From contig CALMJS010000020.1 in assembly GCA_937864535.1 (NCBI GenBank), forward strand, positions 62,001 through 126,000: a stretch of DNA of 64,000 bases, written 5' to 3'. Below are positions 46,602 to 56,637 of this stretch, piece by piece. The notes below the pieces were generated by a model. It made no database searches. It was not told the DNA's origin and was given only the letters and a program-made list of their open reading frames with translations. This DNA is from an uncultured Paracoccaceae bacterium. GTDB lineage: Bacteria; Pseudomonadota; Alphaproteobacteria; Rhodobacterales; Rhodobacteraceae. The first letter of the stretch is position 1; every line of letters starts with the position of its first letter. Made by a program: the position numbers and the translations under genes.

Positions 46602-47581
46602 TTCCTCAACATAGACCATAGGCGGGGCAGGGCGATCACACCGATCAGCAGCGCCCCGATAAAGATCGACATCACGATCCCCGGCACGTTCAACAGCCCC
46701 AGCCCAAAGGTCACCAGACCCATGACAAAGGCGGCAATCACCACGCCCGGAATTGACCCGGACCCGCCGAGGATGTTCACACCGCCCAGAACGACCATCG
46801 TCACAACTTCGAGCTCCATCCCCAGCCCGATTGACGGGCGGGTCGAGCCAAGCCGCGAGGTCAGGCAGACCGCCGCGATGCCGGACATCAGGCCGGTCAG
46901 CAGGAACAGGATAAACTTGACCCGGTCGACGCGGATACCGGAAAACAGGGCGCCGGTCGCGTTATTGCCGATGGCATAAACCGCGCGGCCAAAATTGGTT
47001 TTGTGCAGGACCACGCCATAGATCACGGCCAGAACGGCAAAGAGCACGAATTCGAAACTGATGACCCAGAACACATAGCCCTGCCCGAAATAGGAAAAGG
47101 CGCCCGGATAGCCACGATAGGCCTGATCGCCCAGAACGATGTAGCTGATGCCGCGAAACAGTGACATGGTGCCGATGGTCACCACGATCGAGGGTAGCCC
47201 CATCATCGTCACCAGAACTGCATTGAACGCGCCACAGGCCAGCCCGACACTCAGCCCGATCAGTACCAGCGTCAGGGTGGACACATCGAACTGTGCCGCC
47301 GCGCCCATCGCAGTCGAAGCCAGCGCGATGATAGACGCGACGCTCAGGTCGATTTCCCCTGCTATGATCAACAGGGCCATTGCAAAGGCGATCATCGCCT
47401 TTTCGGTAAAGTTAAAGGTGGCGTCCGACAGGTTCCACGCATTCAGGAAATACGGCGAGGCGAGCGAATTGGCGATAAAGATCGCAATCGCCACGGCGAG
47501 CAGCAGCGTTTCCCAGCTCTTGAGCCGTTTTTGCAGCGGGCTGGTCAGGCGGTCGGGAATGAAACGGTCCGTGCTGGTCAT
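46598..47581 (-). CDS. rhaQ: Rhamnose ABC transporter permease (RhaQ)
   Basis: A 327-residue sugar ABC permease of the RbsC/AraH type with about nine hydrophobic segments, including [20 protein letters not shown] and [19 protein letters not shown]. It forms the membrane channel with RhaP. It overlaps rhaP by 4 bases and the mutarotase start by 4. Confidence 0.92.
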   Translation of the reverse strand: MTSTDRFIPDRLTSPLQKRLKSWETLLLAVAIAIFIANSLASPYFLNAWNLSDATFNFTEKAMIAFAMALLIIAGEIDLSVASIIALASTAMGAAAQFDVSTLTLVLIGLSVGLACGAFNAVLVTMMGLPSIVVTIGTMSLFRGISYIVLGDQAYRGYPGAFSYFGQGYVFWVISFEFVLFAVLAVIYGVVLHKTNFGRAVYAIGNNATGALFSGIRVDRVKFILFLLTGLMSGIAAVCLTSRLGSTRPSIGLGMELEVVTMVVLGGVNILGGSGSIPGVVIAAFVMGLVTFGLGLLNVPGIVMSIFIGALLIGVIALPRLWSMLRK

Positions 47582-48558
47582 GCTTCTGCCTCGGTTTTCT
47601 TCAGGATGACGCGGCCTTTGCTGCGGCCAGCGCGGGTATTCACAGCAATCGCGATGATGATGGCGCTGCCAGAGATCGCCATTTGCCAGAACGGGCTGAT
47701 GTTCACGACGGGCAGGGCGTTCTTGATCACGCCCAAAAAGATCGCGCCCAGAACCGCGCCGCCGACCGATCCGATCCCGCCAGAGATCGCGATACCGCCA
47801 ATCACGCAGGCGGCCACGACGTCCAATTCAAATCCCAGCGCGATATCGACATAGGCGACGGCATAGCGCGACACCCAGAGATATCCCGTCAGCCCGGCCA
47901 GACCGCCAGAGGCGACGAAGGCCCAGAACTGCGTGCGGCCCACGTTGATGCCGGTGTAAACGGCGGCGTGCGGGTTGCCGCCGACGGCAAAGAACGCCCG
48001 GCCAAGCGTGGTGCGGGTCATTGCGACAAAGGCGATCAGGATAATCGCGATGGCCAGCCATGACAGCGCAGGCAGGCCGAGGAAGGCGACGCGCGGCAGC
48101 GCCTTGAACGCGGGGGTCATTTCATGGCTGTTGACCCATTTTCCGTCGGAAATCAGAAAGATGATGCCGCGATAAATGGTCATGGTGCCCAAGGTGACGA
48201 CGATCGGCGGAATGCCCAGTTTCCATGTCAGCACCCCGTTGAACGCGCCCAGAGCCATGCCCATACCGATTGCTACCGCGACGATCACAAAGACCGGCAC
48301 ACCCGGCGCGGCAACGTTGATCATCGCACAGACCATCCCGGTCAGCGCGAGGGTGGCGGCGACCGACAGGTCGATACATTTCGTCAAAATGACGATCATC
48401 TGACCGATGGCCAGAATGATCAGCGGCGAGGTGTCGTTGAACACGGCCGCCAGATTGCCCGGCGTGACAAAGGCGGGAAAGCGGGTCGCGATCAGCCCCA
48501 GCAGCACCACGATGGCGGCTGTCAGGATGGCTTCGCGGGATTTGATCAGCTGTTTCAT
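47578..48558 (-). CDS. rhaP: Rhamnose ABC transporter permease (RhaP)
   Basis: A 326-residue RbsC-type permease (MIVILTKCIDLSVAATLALT, GGIAISGGIGSVGGAVLG), partner of RhaQ. Start and stop overlap rhaT and rhaQ by 4 bases each, so translation is coupled. Confidence 0.92.
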   Translation of the reverse strand: MKQLIKSREAILTAAIVVLLGLIATRFPAFVTPGNLAAVFNDTSPLIILAIGQMIVILTKCIDLSVAATLALTGMVCAMINVAAPGVPVFVIVAVAIGMGMALGAFNGVLTWKLGIPPIVVTLGTMTIYRGIIFLISDGKWVNSHEMTPAFKALPRVAFLGLPALSWLAIAIILIAFVAMTRTTLGRAFFAVGGNPHAAVYTGINVGRTQFWAFVASGGLAGLTGYLWVSRYAVAYVDIALGFELDVVAACVIGGIAISGGIGSVGGAVLGAIFLGVIKNALPVVNISPFWQMAISGSAIIIAIAVNTRAGRSKGRVILKKTEAEA

Positions 48559-50075
48559 AGCGTTGCCTCTGCGATCCCGGCCGCATGGCGGACCAACGTT
48601 TCAGGGGTCATTTCGGGGCCAGAGACTTCGGCCACCATGCGGCCGTCGCGCATGACGATCACCCGGTCGGACATGCCTAGGACTTCGGGAATTTCCGAGC
48701 TGACCATGATGACGGCCAATCCCTGCGACGCGAGTTCGGCCATAAAGTCATGGACCGCGGCCTTGGACCCGATGTCGATACCCTTGGTCGGTTCATCGAG
48801 AATGATCACCTTGGGCTGGGTGGCCAGCCATTTGGCGATGACGACCTTTTGCTGGTTGCCGCCCGACAGGTTGCCGACAGGCGTGTCCAAGGAGGCGGCG
48901 CGGAGATCCAGACGTTTTGTATATTCACGCGCCAGCGCAAATTCATTGGCCAGATTGATGAACCCCTTGCGCGGGGTGCGGTTCAACGACGCCAAGGTGA
49001 CGTTCTGGAAAATCGGCAGCGGGCGAATTGCGCCCTGAAGGCCACGATCCTCTGGCACGTAGACGATACCTGCATTGACTGCCTCGGCGGGCGAGCGGAT
49101 CACCCTGATCTGGCCGTCGATTTTGGTCACGCCCTTGGACGGTTTGGTGATCCCGAACAGGGCCTGCATGAATTCAGACCGACCCGCGCCAACCAGGCCG
49201 TAAAAGCCCAGAATTTCGCCAGCGCGGAGAGTGAATCCGATGTCGGCAAATTCGGTCGGGTGCGAATAGCCGACCACTTCCAACACTTCGGCACCGATAT
49301 TGGGGGTGCGTTTCGGGAAAATCTGATCGACCTCGCGGCCAACCATCATTTTGACCAGATCGCCCTCTGTGACGTCGGCGATACGTCCGTCCGCGACGAA
49401 TTGGCCGTCACGGAACACCGTATAGCGGTCCGCGATTTTGAATATCTCGTCGAATTTGTGGCTGATGAACAGGATCGCCTTGCCCTGCGATTTCAGTTGC
49501 TCGACCAGATCGTAGAGTTCGTGGATTTCCTTGTGCGACAGCGCGGCGGTCGGTTCGTCCATGACCACCACACGGGCGTCAATCGACAGGGCGCGCGAAA
49601 TCGCAACCAGATGTTTCGACGCAATCCCCAAATCGCGCAGACGGGTGTCGGGATCAATTTCTGCGCCGATGCTGTCCAGCAGATCGCGGGCCATCCGGCG
49701 CTGGGCGGCGGTGTCGATCAGGCCGAACCGGCCCTTGGGCGCATGGCCGAGAAAGATATTTTCGGCGACGGTGAGGTCGTCGAACAGGACCGTTTCCTGA
49801 TGAATTGCGGTGATGCCGTGGGCGGCTGCGTCTTGGGCGGTGGGAAAGCTGACCGGAGTTCCGTCAACGGTGATCTGTCCGCCATCTGGCTGATAGATCC
49901 CGGTCAGAACCTTGACCAGCGTGGATTTCCCCGCGCCGTTTTCCCCGATCAATGCGGTCACTTGCCCCGGATACAGCGCGAGTTGTACCTCGGACAGGGC
50001 TTTGACCCCCGGAAATGTCTTGGTGATGCGGTCGAGCCTGAGGATCGGCGCGTCCGCGGCATGGTCTGCCAACAT
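48555..50075 (-). CDS. rhaT: Rhamnose ABC transporter ATP-binding protein (RhaT)
   Basis: A 506-residue duplicated ATPase. The first half has Walker A GENGAGKSTLVKV, then the D-loop region VVMDEPTAALSHKE. The second half has LSGGNQQKVVIAKWL and VIILDEPTKGIDIG. It energises rhamnose uptake with RhaP/RhaQ/RhaS. The start is chosen at 50075; a GTG further upstream adds 14 residues without support. No strong ribosome site is seen. Confidence 0.93.
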   Translation of the reverse strand: MLADHAADAPILRLDRITKTFPGVKALSEVQLALYPGQVTALIGENGAGKSTLVKVLTGIYQPDGGQITVDGTPVSFPTAQDAAAHGITAIHQETVLFDDLTVAENIFLGHAPKGRFGLIDTAAQRRMARDLLDSIGAEIDPDTRLRDLGIASKHLVAISRALSIDARVVVMDEPTAALSHKEIHELYDLVEQLKSQGKAILFISHKFDEIFKIADRYTVFRDGQFVADGRIADVTEGDLVKMMVGREVDQIFPKRTPNIGAEVLEVVGYSHPTEFADIGFTLRAGEILGFYGLVGAGRSEFMQALFGITKPSKGVTKIDGQIRVIRSPAEAVNAGIVYVPEDRGLQGAIRPLPIFQNVTLASLNRTPRKGFINLANEFALAREYTKRLDLRAASLDTPVGNLSGGNQQKVVIAKWLATQPKVIILDEPTKGIDIGSKAAVHDFMAELASQGLAVIMVSSEIPEVLGMSDRVIVMRDGRMVAEVSGPEMTPETLVRHAAGIAEATL

Positions 50076-50132
50076 GGGATGTCTCGAAAAATAGGGCCGG
50101 TACGGGAAACCCCGCACCGGCCACTTGGAGGA

Positions 50133-51125
50133 TTAGAAGATCGACTTGAACTGTTCGATATTCGAGGCGTCGTAGACAAACGGGTCGGCCATCGCGCCCG
50201 AGTTGGTATCATCCAGCGTGACGCTGCCCATGCGGCCCATCGGGATCGATGCGCCCGGCTCGGCGGTTGCTGCGCCGGTGGCCAGTGCGTGCGCGATCAT
50301 CGTGGCCGAGTAGCCCAGATCGATCGGGTTCCAGATCGCAAACGACTGCGACGCGCCGGATTCGATCGCGCCAGCCATTTCAGACGGCAGACCCAGACCG
50401 GTGACGTTGATCTGGCCGATCTTGCCCGCGTCGGCGACAGCCTGCGCAGCGGCCACGATACCGACCGAGGTCGGCGCGATGATGGCGTCGAGGTCTGGAT
50501 AGGACTGCATCAGGCCCTGAGCTTCGCGGTAGGATTTGTCGGCAAGGTCATCGCCGTAAACGGTGGTGACGACTTCGATCCCCGGGTAGTTGCCCATGAC
50601 CTTGTTCATCTCGTCGATCCAGATGTTCTGGTTCGTCGCGGTGGCCGAGGCTGACAGCACGGCGACCTGACCGCCTTCGGGCAGGTGATCGGCGGCGAGC
50701 TTGATGATCATGTTACCGATCAGCGCGTTCGACGACGGGTTCAGGTGCATCTGGCGACCCTCTTGGGCAACGCCCGAGTCCCAGGAAATCACGGTGATGC
50801 CGCGATCCATGGCCTTTTTCAGGGCCGGAGCCACTGCGTCAGGGTCGTTTGCGGAAATCGCTATGGCGTCCACACCCTGCGCGATCAGGCTGTTGATCAC
50901 TTCGATCTGGCCTTCGGCGGTGGTGTCGGTCGGGCCGGTGTAGATGATTTCTACGCCGCCGAGTTCGGCAGCAGCTTCTTCGGCGCCCTTGGCTGCGGCT
51001 TCGAAAAAGCCGATGCCGAGTGCCTTGACCACCAGCGCGATGCGCATGTCTTCGGCCTGTGCAGCACCGCCGACAAAGGCAGTGGCAACGGCGACAGTGG
51101 TCAGCATCTTCTTCATCACACTCAT
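50133..51125 (-). CDS. rhaS: Rhamnose ABC transporter substrate-binding protein (RhaS)
   Basis: A 330-residue exported periplasmic-binding protein with a signal peptide ending AAQA (about residue 24) and an RbsB-type fold (DAIAISANDPDAVAPALKKA, GITVISWDSGVAQEG). It binds L-rhamnose in the periplasm. AGGGAGGA lies before the ATG. It is the first transport gene after the regulator rhaR. Confidence 0.92.
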   Translation of the reverse strand: MSVMKKMLTTVAVATAFVGGAAQAEDMRIALVVKALGIGFFEAAAKGAEEAAAELGGVEIIYTGPTDTTAEGQIEVINSLIAQGVDAIAISANDPDAVAPALKKAMDRGITVISWDSGVAQEGRQMHLNPSSNALIGNMIIKLAADHLPEGGQVAVLSASATATNQNIWIDEMNKVMGNYPGIEVVTTVYGDDLADKSYREAQGLMQSYPDLDAIIAPTSVGIVAAAQAVADAGKIGQINVTGLGLPSEMAGAIESGASQSFAIWNPIDLGYSATMIAHALATGAATAEPGASIPMGRMGSVTLDDTNSGAMADPFVYDASNIEQFKSIF

Positions 51126-51157
51126 GATTTCCTCCCTGAAAGTGTGTTTGGGCGGGT

Positions 51158-51961
51158 CTAAGAGGCCGCCCCCTCTGCTCTCGCCGCCTCGACAGGGGCA
51201 ACGATCAGCGTCACATCAGCGGCCTCCAGCATGGCCGCTGCTTTGTCCGGAATCCCCTCGTCGGTGATCACGGTGTCGATCCGGCTCAGCGGGCAGAGCA
51301 CGAGGCTGCTGCGCTGAGAGAATTTGGAACTATCGGCCAGAACGATCAGCTCATCCGCCTGACCGATCAGCTTTTGTTCAGCCTGAATCAGCAGGGGATC
51401 AGCCTCCATCAGGCCCAGCGGCCCGATTCCCTGTGCCCCCATAAACATGCGGCGCGCATAGAAATTGCGGGTCACATCGTTATCGAACGGCGACAGGATG
51501 ATGTTCTGTTCGCGGTAGATGGCCCCGCCCGACAGCATGATGGTGTTCTTGCTGTGCTTGAGCAGGTGTTCGGCAATCGGGAACGAGTTGGTGAACACCT
51601 GCATGCGGCGACTGGCCAGCGGATGCACCATCTGAAATGTCGTGGTCCCGCCGTTGATGATGATCGGTTCCCCGTCATCGCACAGGGCGACCGCAGCACG
51701 CGCGATTGCTTGTTTTTGCCTGATGTTGATCGTTTCGCTGATCGCAAAGGGGCGACCGGCTAGGCCGATGAACTGCGGCGGGTTTACCGATTCCGCACCG
51801 CCACGAACGCGGCGCAGTTTTTTCTGCATATGCAGGGTCGCGATGTCGCGACGGATCGTGGCTTCGGATGCGCCTGTCAGGCCGCACAGGTCTACGACTG
51901 TCACGACCGGACGGTCCTGAACAGCAGATAGAATAATCCTGTGGCGTTCTTTTTCGTGCAT
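51158..51961 (-). CDS. rhaR: DeoR-family rhamnose regulator (RhaR)
   Basis: A 267-residue DeoR regulator. The N-terminal helix-turn-helix is VVDLCGLTGASEATIRRDIA, and the sugar-phosphate-type effector domain follows (PIIINGGTTTF, NSFPIAEHL, MLSGGAIYRE, LADSSKFSQRSS). The ATG at 51961 has GGGAGGA 5 bases upstream and is chosen over a longer frame. It leads the rhaSTPQUK genes and faces rhaD across an operator array, as in Rhizobium. Confidence 0.92.
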   Translation of the reverse strand: MHEKERHRIILSAVQDRPVVTVVDLCGLTGASEATIRRDIATLHMQKKLRRVRGGAESVNPPQFIGLAGRPFAISETINIRQKQAIARAAVALCDDGEPIIINGGTTTFQMVHPLASRRMQVFTNSFPIAEHLLKHSKNTIMLSGGAIYREQNIILSPFDNDVTRNFYARRMFMGAQGIGPLGLMEADPLLIQAEQKLIGQADELIVLADSSKFSQRSSLVLCPLSRIDTVITDEGIPDKAAAMLEAADVTLIVAPVEAARAEGAAS

Positions 51962-52008
51962 CGAGTCCTCCCTTGGCACTTAGGTTGGCGTTTCTTGCGT
52001 CATTTTGT

Positions 52009-52075
52009 CAATCATAAAAAATCATTTCCAATCATGCTGCACCCGCAAACGATCAATGATGATTGTTAGTGATTG
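52009..52075. promoter_or_regulatory. RhaR operator array between rhaR and rhaD
   Basis: CAATCAT occurs at 52009, AAATCAT at 52019 and CAATCAT at 52029, spaced exactly 10 bp. The inverse form appears as ATGATTG at 52059 and GTGATTG at 52069, again 10 bp apart. This helical phasing is what a DeoR-type oligomer would need. The array lies in the 186-base divergent gap, so it can control both directions. Confidence 0.78.
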
Positions 52076-52147
52076 ACATTCTGTCGCTCTCCAGTCAGCT
52101 TTAACGTGAGCATTACTACCGCGCTTTTGGCGCGAAGGGAGGACAAG

Positions 52148-54250
52148 ATGACCAATTCCGGTGCGGTATCGCGCCTTGTGAACGGCTGGGATGATGCCAA
52201 AGCCGCAGCGATGACCGAGTCGCAGAAGCTGCTGTACCGTTCTAACCTGCTGGGCTCGGACAAGCGGATCACCAATTACGGTGGTGGCAACACCAGTGCC
52301 AAAGTCATGGAAAAGGACCCGCTGACCGGTGAAACAGTCGAGGTTCTCTGGGTCAAAGGGTCGGGCGGTGACGTCGGCTCGATCAAGATGGACGGCTTTG
52401 CCACGCTCTATATGGACAAGCTGCGCGCGCTCAAGGGTATCTATCGCGGCGTCGAATTCGAAGACGAGATGGTCGGCTATCTGCCCCATTGCACGTGGAA
52501 CCTGAACCCGCGGGCAGCCTCGATCGACACGCCGCTGCACGCCTATGTGCCGCGCAAGCACGTTGACCACATGCACCCCGATGCGATCATCGCGATTGCC
52601 GCGTCCAAGAATTCGCGTGAACTGACGGCCGAGATTTTCGGTGCCGATATCGGTTGGTTGCCTTGGAAAAAGCCCGGCTACGAACTGGGTCTGTGGCTGG
52701 AAAAATTCTGCCTCGAAAACCCGACTGCCAAGGGCGTTGTGCTGGAATCGCACGGCTTGTTCACCTGGGACGACGATGCCAAGGCCTGTTACGAGCTGAC
52801 GCTGGAGATCATCCAGAAGGCGATGGACTGGTTCGCCGCGAAAACCGAAGGCATGGCCGCATTCGGTGGTGCAGTGCATCAGTCGCTGGACGCTGACGCC
52901 CGCCGCGCTGTCGCCGCCCGTCTGATGCCCGCGATCCGTGGGATGGTCTCTGGCCAACAGCATATGGTCGGCCATTTCGACGACCAGCCCGCCGTTCTGG
53001 AATTTGTGAACTCCAAGAATATGGAGCCGCTGGCGGCTCTTGGCACCTCGTGCCCCGACCACTTCCTGCGGACCAAAATCCGCCCGTTGGTCGTGGCCTT
53101 TGATCCGGCGAAAAACAACGTGGACGAGGTTCTGGACGGTTTGCCCGCGCAGGTCGCCGCCTACCGCGAAGATTATGCCGCCTATTATAACCGCTGCAAG
53201 AAAGACGACTCGCCCGCGCTGCGCGACCCGAACGCGGTCGTTTATCTGGTGCCGGGCGTCGGCATGATCACCTTTGCCAAGGATAAGGCGACTGCCCGTA
53301 TCTCTGGCGAATTCTACGTCAACGCGATCAACGTGATGCGCGGCTCGTCGGCGGTGTCGGAATATTGCGGCCTGCCCGAGCAGGAAGCCTTCGATATCGA
53401 ATACTGGCTGCTGGAAGAGGCGAAACTCCAGCGGATGCCGAAACCGAAATCGCTGGCAGGGCGCGTGGCGCTGATCACAGGCGGGGCAGGCGGCATCGGT
53501 GCGGCAACCGCCTACCGTTACCTGACCGAGGGCGCCTGCGTCATGCTGGCCGACATCAACGCGGCATCCTTGGAAGAGGTCCGTGCCGGTTTCGCCAAGC
53601 AGTTCGGCGCCGATGTGGTCCGCACGGTCGAAATGAACGTGACCAACGAACAGGCGGTGATCGACGCCTACGCCTATACCTCGGTCGAGTTTGGTGGCGT
53701 GGATATCCTCGTGTCGAACGCGGGCATCGCGTCTTCGGCTCCGGTCGAAAAGACCACGCTGGACCTGTGGAACAAGAACATGGACATCCTGTCCACCGGC
53801 TATTTCCTTGTGTCGCGCGAAGCGTTCAAGGTGCTGCGCCAGCAGAATATCGGTGGTTCGGTCGTCTTCGTCGCGTCGAAAAACGGTCTGGCCGCATCCC
53901 CGAACGCTTCGGCCTATTGCACCGCCAAGGCCGCGGAAATCCATCTGGCGCGTTGCCTTGCGCTGGAAGGCGCAGAGGCCGGTATCCGCGTCAACGTGGT
54001 TAACCCCGATGCCGTGTTGCGCGGGTCGAAAATCTGGGAAGGCGAGTGGCTGGAACAGCGCGCTGGCACCTATGGTACCGACAAGGAAGGCCTAGAGGAA
54101 ATGTACCGCAACCGGTCCATGCTGAAACGGTCGGTCCTGCCCGAGGATATCGCCGAAGCGGCGTACTTCCTCGCGTCCGAGGCATCGGCCAAGTCTACCG
54201 GCAACATCATCAACGTCGATGCCGGTAACGTTCAGGCATTCACGCGCTAA
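52148..54250 (+). CDS. rhaD: Bifunctional rhamnulose-1-phosphate aldolase / short-chain dehydrogenase (RhaD)
   Basis: A 700-residue fusion. The N-terminal class II aldolase has zinc ligands in HVDHMHPDAIIAIA (His140, His142). From about residue 438 a complete SDR follows (GRVALITGGAGGIGAAT, NAGIASSAPV, catalytic ASPNASAYCTAKAAE). It splits L-rhamnulose 1-phosphate to DHAP and L-lactaldehyde, and the SDR would convert lactaldehyde further. GGGAGGACAAG precedes the start. It is divergent from rhaR and followed by rhaI. Confidence 0.94.
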   Translation: MTNSGAVSRLVNGWDDAKAAAMTESQKLLYRSNLLGSDKRITNYGGGNTSAKVMEKDPLTGETVEVLWVKGSGGDVGSIKMDGFATLYMDKLRALKGIYRGVEFEDEMVGYLPHCTWNLNPRAASIDTPLHAYVPRKHVDHMHPDAIIAIAASKNSRELTAEIFGADIGWLPWKKPGYELGLWLEKFCLENPTAKGVVLESHGLFTWDDDAKACYELTLEIIQKAMDWFAAKTEGMAAFGGAVHQSLDADARRAVAARLMPAIRGMVSGQQHMVGHFDDQPAVLEFVNSKNMEPLAALGTSCPDHFLRTKIRPLVVAFDPAKNNVDEVLDGLPAQVAAYREDYAAYYNRCKKDDSPALRDPNAVVYLVPGVGMITFAKDKATARISGEFYVNAINVMRGSSAVSEYCGLPEQEAFDIEYWLLEEAKLQRMPKPKSLAGRVALITGGAGGIGAATAYRYLTEGACVMLADINAASLEEVRAGFAKQFGADVVRTVEMNVTNEQAVIDAYAYTSVEFGGVDILVSNAGIASSAPVEKTTLDLWNKNMDILSTGYFLVSREAFKVLRQQNIGGSVVFVASKNGLAASPNASAYCTAKAAEIHLARCLALEGAEAGIRVNVVNPDAVLRGSKIWEGEWLEQRAGTYGTDKEGLEEMYRNRSMLKRSVLPEDIAEAAYFLASEASAKSTGNIINVDAGNVQAFTR

Positions 54251-54259
54251 GGTATGGTC

Positions 54260-55525
54260 ATGAAGAACATTATCGCAGCCGAAAACGAAGCGCGTCTGGC
54301 CGACCTACAGGTCGATTACGACATGCTGGGCGAACAGCTCGACCGCCGCGGGATTGATATCGCCGCGATCAAGGACCGGGCCAAGGCCTTTGGTGTTGCT
54401 GTCCCGTCATGGGGCACCGGCACCGGCGGCACCCGCTTTGCCCGGTTCCCGGGTGAGGGCGAGCCGCGCAACATCTTTGATAAACTGGACGATTGCGGCG
54501 TCATCCACCGTCTGACCGATGCCACGCCCAAGGTGTCGCTGCATATCCCGTGGGACAAGGCCGATCCGGCCGCGATGAAGGCCAAGGCCGACGAATACGG
54601 TCTGGGCTTTGACGCGATGAATTCGAACACGTTTCAGGATCAGGCCGATCAGGCCCTGAGCTACAAGTTCGGGTCGCTGTCGCACAACGATGCCGCCACG
54701 CGCCAGCAGGCCGTGGACCACAACATCGAATGCATCGAAATCGGTCAGACGCTGGGCTCGACCGCGCTGACGGTTTGGATCGGTGACGGGTCGAACTTCC
54801 CCGGTCAGACCCACATGGCCCGCCAGTTCGACCGGTATATGGAGTCGATGCAGGCGATCTATGCAGCGCTGCCGGACGACTGGCAGATTTTCAGTGAACA
54901 CAAGATGTACGAACCGGCATTCTATTCGACGGTCGTGCAGGACTGGGGCACTTCGCTGATGATCGCGCAGGAACTGGGCGACAAGGCGAAATGCCTTGTG
55001 GATCTGGGACACCATGCGCCGAACGTGAACATCGAGATGATCGTGTCGCGTCTGATCCGCGCGGGCAAACTGGGCGGCTTCCACTTCAACGACTCCAAAT
55101 ACGGGGACGACGATCTGGACAGCGGCACGATTGAACCCTACCGCCTGTTCCTCGTCTGGAACGAATTGGTGGATGCAGAGAGCCCCGATTTGAACCTCGC
55201 TCATATGATCGACCAGTCGCACAATGTGACCGACCCGATCGAGAGCCTGATGATTTCCGCCATGGAAATCCAGCGGGCCTATGTGCAGGCGTCGATTGTG
55301 GAACGCGGTGTTTTGACGGGATATCAGGCGGACAACGATGCGCTGATGGCTTCGGCCACGCTGCGCCGCGCGTTCCGTACCGATGTCGAACCGATCCTGC
55401 AAATGGCGCGGTTCGAGGCTGGCGCTGCGATTGATCCGGTGGCGACCTATCGTGCGTCGGGCTATCGCGCCCAAGTTGCCAGCGTCCGGCCCAAGGTCAG
55501 CGGCGCAGGCGGCGGGATCGTCTAG
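54260..55525 (+). CDS. rhaI: L-rhamnose isomerase (RhaI)
   Basis: A 421-residue isomerase of the alphaproteobacterial L-rhamnose type. It shows the xylose-isomerase-like metal/substrate regions in VWIGDGSNFPGQTH, SEHKMYEPAFYSTV, KCLVDLGHHAPN and GGFHFNDSKYGDDD. It converts L-rhamnose to L-rhamnulose. The ATG at 54260 has AAGG 7 bases upstream and is preferred over 54254. Directly follows rhaD. Confidence 0.94.
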   Translation: MKNIIAAENEARLADLQVDYDMLGEQLDRRGIDIAAIKDRAKAFGVAVPSWGTGTGGTRFARFPGEGEPRNIFDKLDDCGVIHRLTDATPKVSLHIPWDKADPAAMKAKADEYGLGFDAMNSNTFQDQADQALSYKFGSLSHNDAATRQQAVDHNIECIEIGQTLGSTALTVWIGDGSNFPGQTHMARQFDRYMESMQAIYAALPDDWQIFSEHKMYEPAFYSTVVQDWGTSLMIAQELGDKAKCLVDLGHHAPNVNIEMIVSRLIRAGKLGGFHFNDSKYGDDDLDSGTIEPYRLFLVWNELVDAESPDLNLAHMIDQSHNVTDPIESLMISAMEIQRAYVQASIVERGVLTGYQADNDALMASATLRRAFRTDVEPILQMARFEAGAAIDPVATYRASGYRAQVASVRPKVSGAGGGIV

Positions 55526-55535
55526 CACCTGAAAC

Positions 55536-55567
55536 GGGGCGGGTGTCCGGTCTGGACCGCCCGCCCC
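55536..55567. terminator. Hairpin after rhaI
   Basis: GGGGCGGG (55536-55543) pairs with CCCGCCCC (55560-55567), with an inner TCC/GGA stem. It lies between the converging rhaI and MYG1-like genes; the T-run is weak. Confidence 0.65.
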
Positions 55568-55593
55568 TGTTCGCAATCCTGTCCAGCCAAGGA

Positions 55594-56529
55594 TCAGGCG
55601 GCGTTGGTGGCCCGCTCTGCCTCTTGCACGGCGAGTTCGGCCAGTTTCATCGCGGCCTCGCGGCTGTTGGCGACGGCGATGAACAGCCCGTTGTGACAGA
55701 ACTTGGCCCCTTGAACGCCGCTGGCCTCTTCGAAGGCTGCGTCCGTCAGACCTGCCCAAGCGGCAGGCAGATCGGCGCGCTGTTCAAAACTGTCGCCGCT
55801 GATCCGGATGCCGCCAATCGACCAGTCGCTGTCACGCGGATTGACTACGAACAGCAGATGGTCCGCACCCGCAGCGTCGATGGCCGAACGGAAGGGCATC
55901 CCCATCGGCAACTCTAGAATGCGCGAGGGACCAGCCTCCGCGATGGCTTTGGCAACGATGGCCTCGGCGCGCCGCTTGGCGGCCTTGTTGGCGATGGACG
56001 CTTCGACAAAGGCGGCGGCAATCGGCAGCGCCCGCGCAAAGGCCTGATCGTCCGCTTCGGGGCTGCGGTTGTCAAAAACCGGCTTCAGGCTCTCGAGCAG
56101 AACGGAAATCGTCAGCGATGTCAGGGGGCCGGCGACGGACGGGTTCATCGTTCCGTTATCCATCTGGTCGATCGGCAGGACAAAGCTCTTGTCAAAGCTG
56201 GCGTGAATGGCCTCCAGATCGGCCTCCGGAATATCCAGTGCGCGCAGGTAGTCGTGACCGTAGTGCCGCCAGATCAGGCCAAAGGAACTGTAGGGCTGGT
56301 CGTCGTCACGAGTGGGCACCGGGCGCTGGTGATGGTCAAAAATCCGCGCCGCTGCATCATAGTCGCGGCCCACGTCGTAGATGATCTTGCCCTCGCCGGG
56401 GGTAATCCAACCGCTATCGCGCGTGCGCACCAGCGCGGCCTGCGGAAAAAGACGGGTCAGAATGACCGAAGAGAGCAGTTCGTCTGCGTGAAAGCCGCCA
56501 CTATGGGTGACAAGGTGCGTTATGGTCAT
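55594..56529 (-). CDS. MYG1/UPF0160-family DHH-like hydrolase
   Basis: A 311-residue protein with the MYG1 motifs LVTHSGGFHADELLSSVIL (metal-binding His/Asp), IYDVGRDYDAA, RIFDHHQR and YSSFGLIWRHYG. The DHH-type metal site suggests a phosphoesterase or 3'-5' exonuclease; eukaryotic MYG1 is described as a nuclease. It starts at 56529 (MTITH). A solitary gene between rhaI and the NDUFS4-like gene. Confidence 0.88.
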   Translation of the reverse strand: MTITHLVTHSGGFHADELLSSVILTRLFPQAALVRTRDSGWITPGEGKIIYDVGRDYDAAARIFDHHQRPVPTRDDDQPYSSFGLIWRHYGHDYLRALDIPEADLEAIHASFDKSFVLPIDQMDNGTMNPSVAGPLTSLTISVLLESLKPVFDNRSPEADDQAFARALPIAAAFVEASIANKAAKRRAEAIVAKAIAEAGPSRILELPMGMPFRSAIDAAGADHLLFVVNPRDSDWSIGGIRISGDSFEQRADLPAAWAGLTDAAFEEASGVQGAKFCHNGLFIAVANSREAAMKLAELAVQEAERATNAA

Positions 56530-56561
56530 GAAGGTCACTCTGGCTGGTCGTAAAATACAAC

Positions 56562-56582
56562 GGGCGACCTGTTGGGTCGCCC
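56562..56582 (-). terminator. Terminator after the NDUFS4-like gene
   Basis: GGGCGACC / GGTCGCCC stem (56562-56582) followed on the minus strand by GTTGTATTTTA, 56 bases past the NDUFS4-like stop. Confidence 0.7.
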
Positions 56583-56637
56583 TGAAGAAGTCATGCTATC
56601 CGGATATTTCGAGACAACTTTACCCCGATTTACAACG

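Noticed and set aside
48750-50654. A 634-codon plus-strand frame
   Set aside because: It is antisense to rhaT and rhaS, which have clear motifs and coupled starts.
52022-53944. A 640-codon minus-strand frame
   Set aside because: It is antisense to rhaD; the real operator array also lies inside its end.
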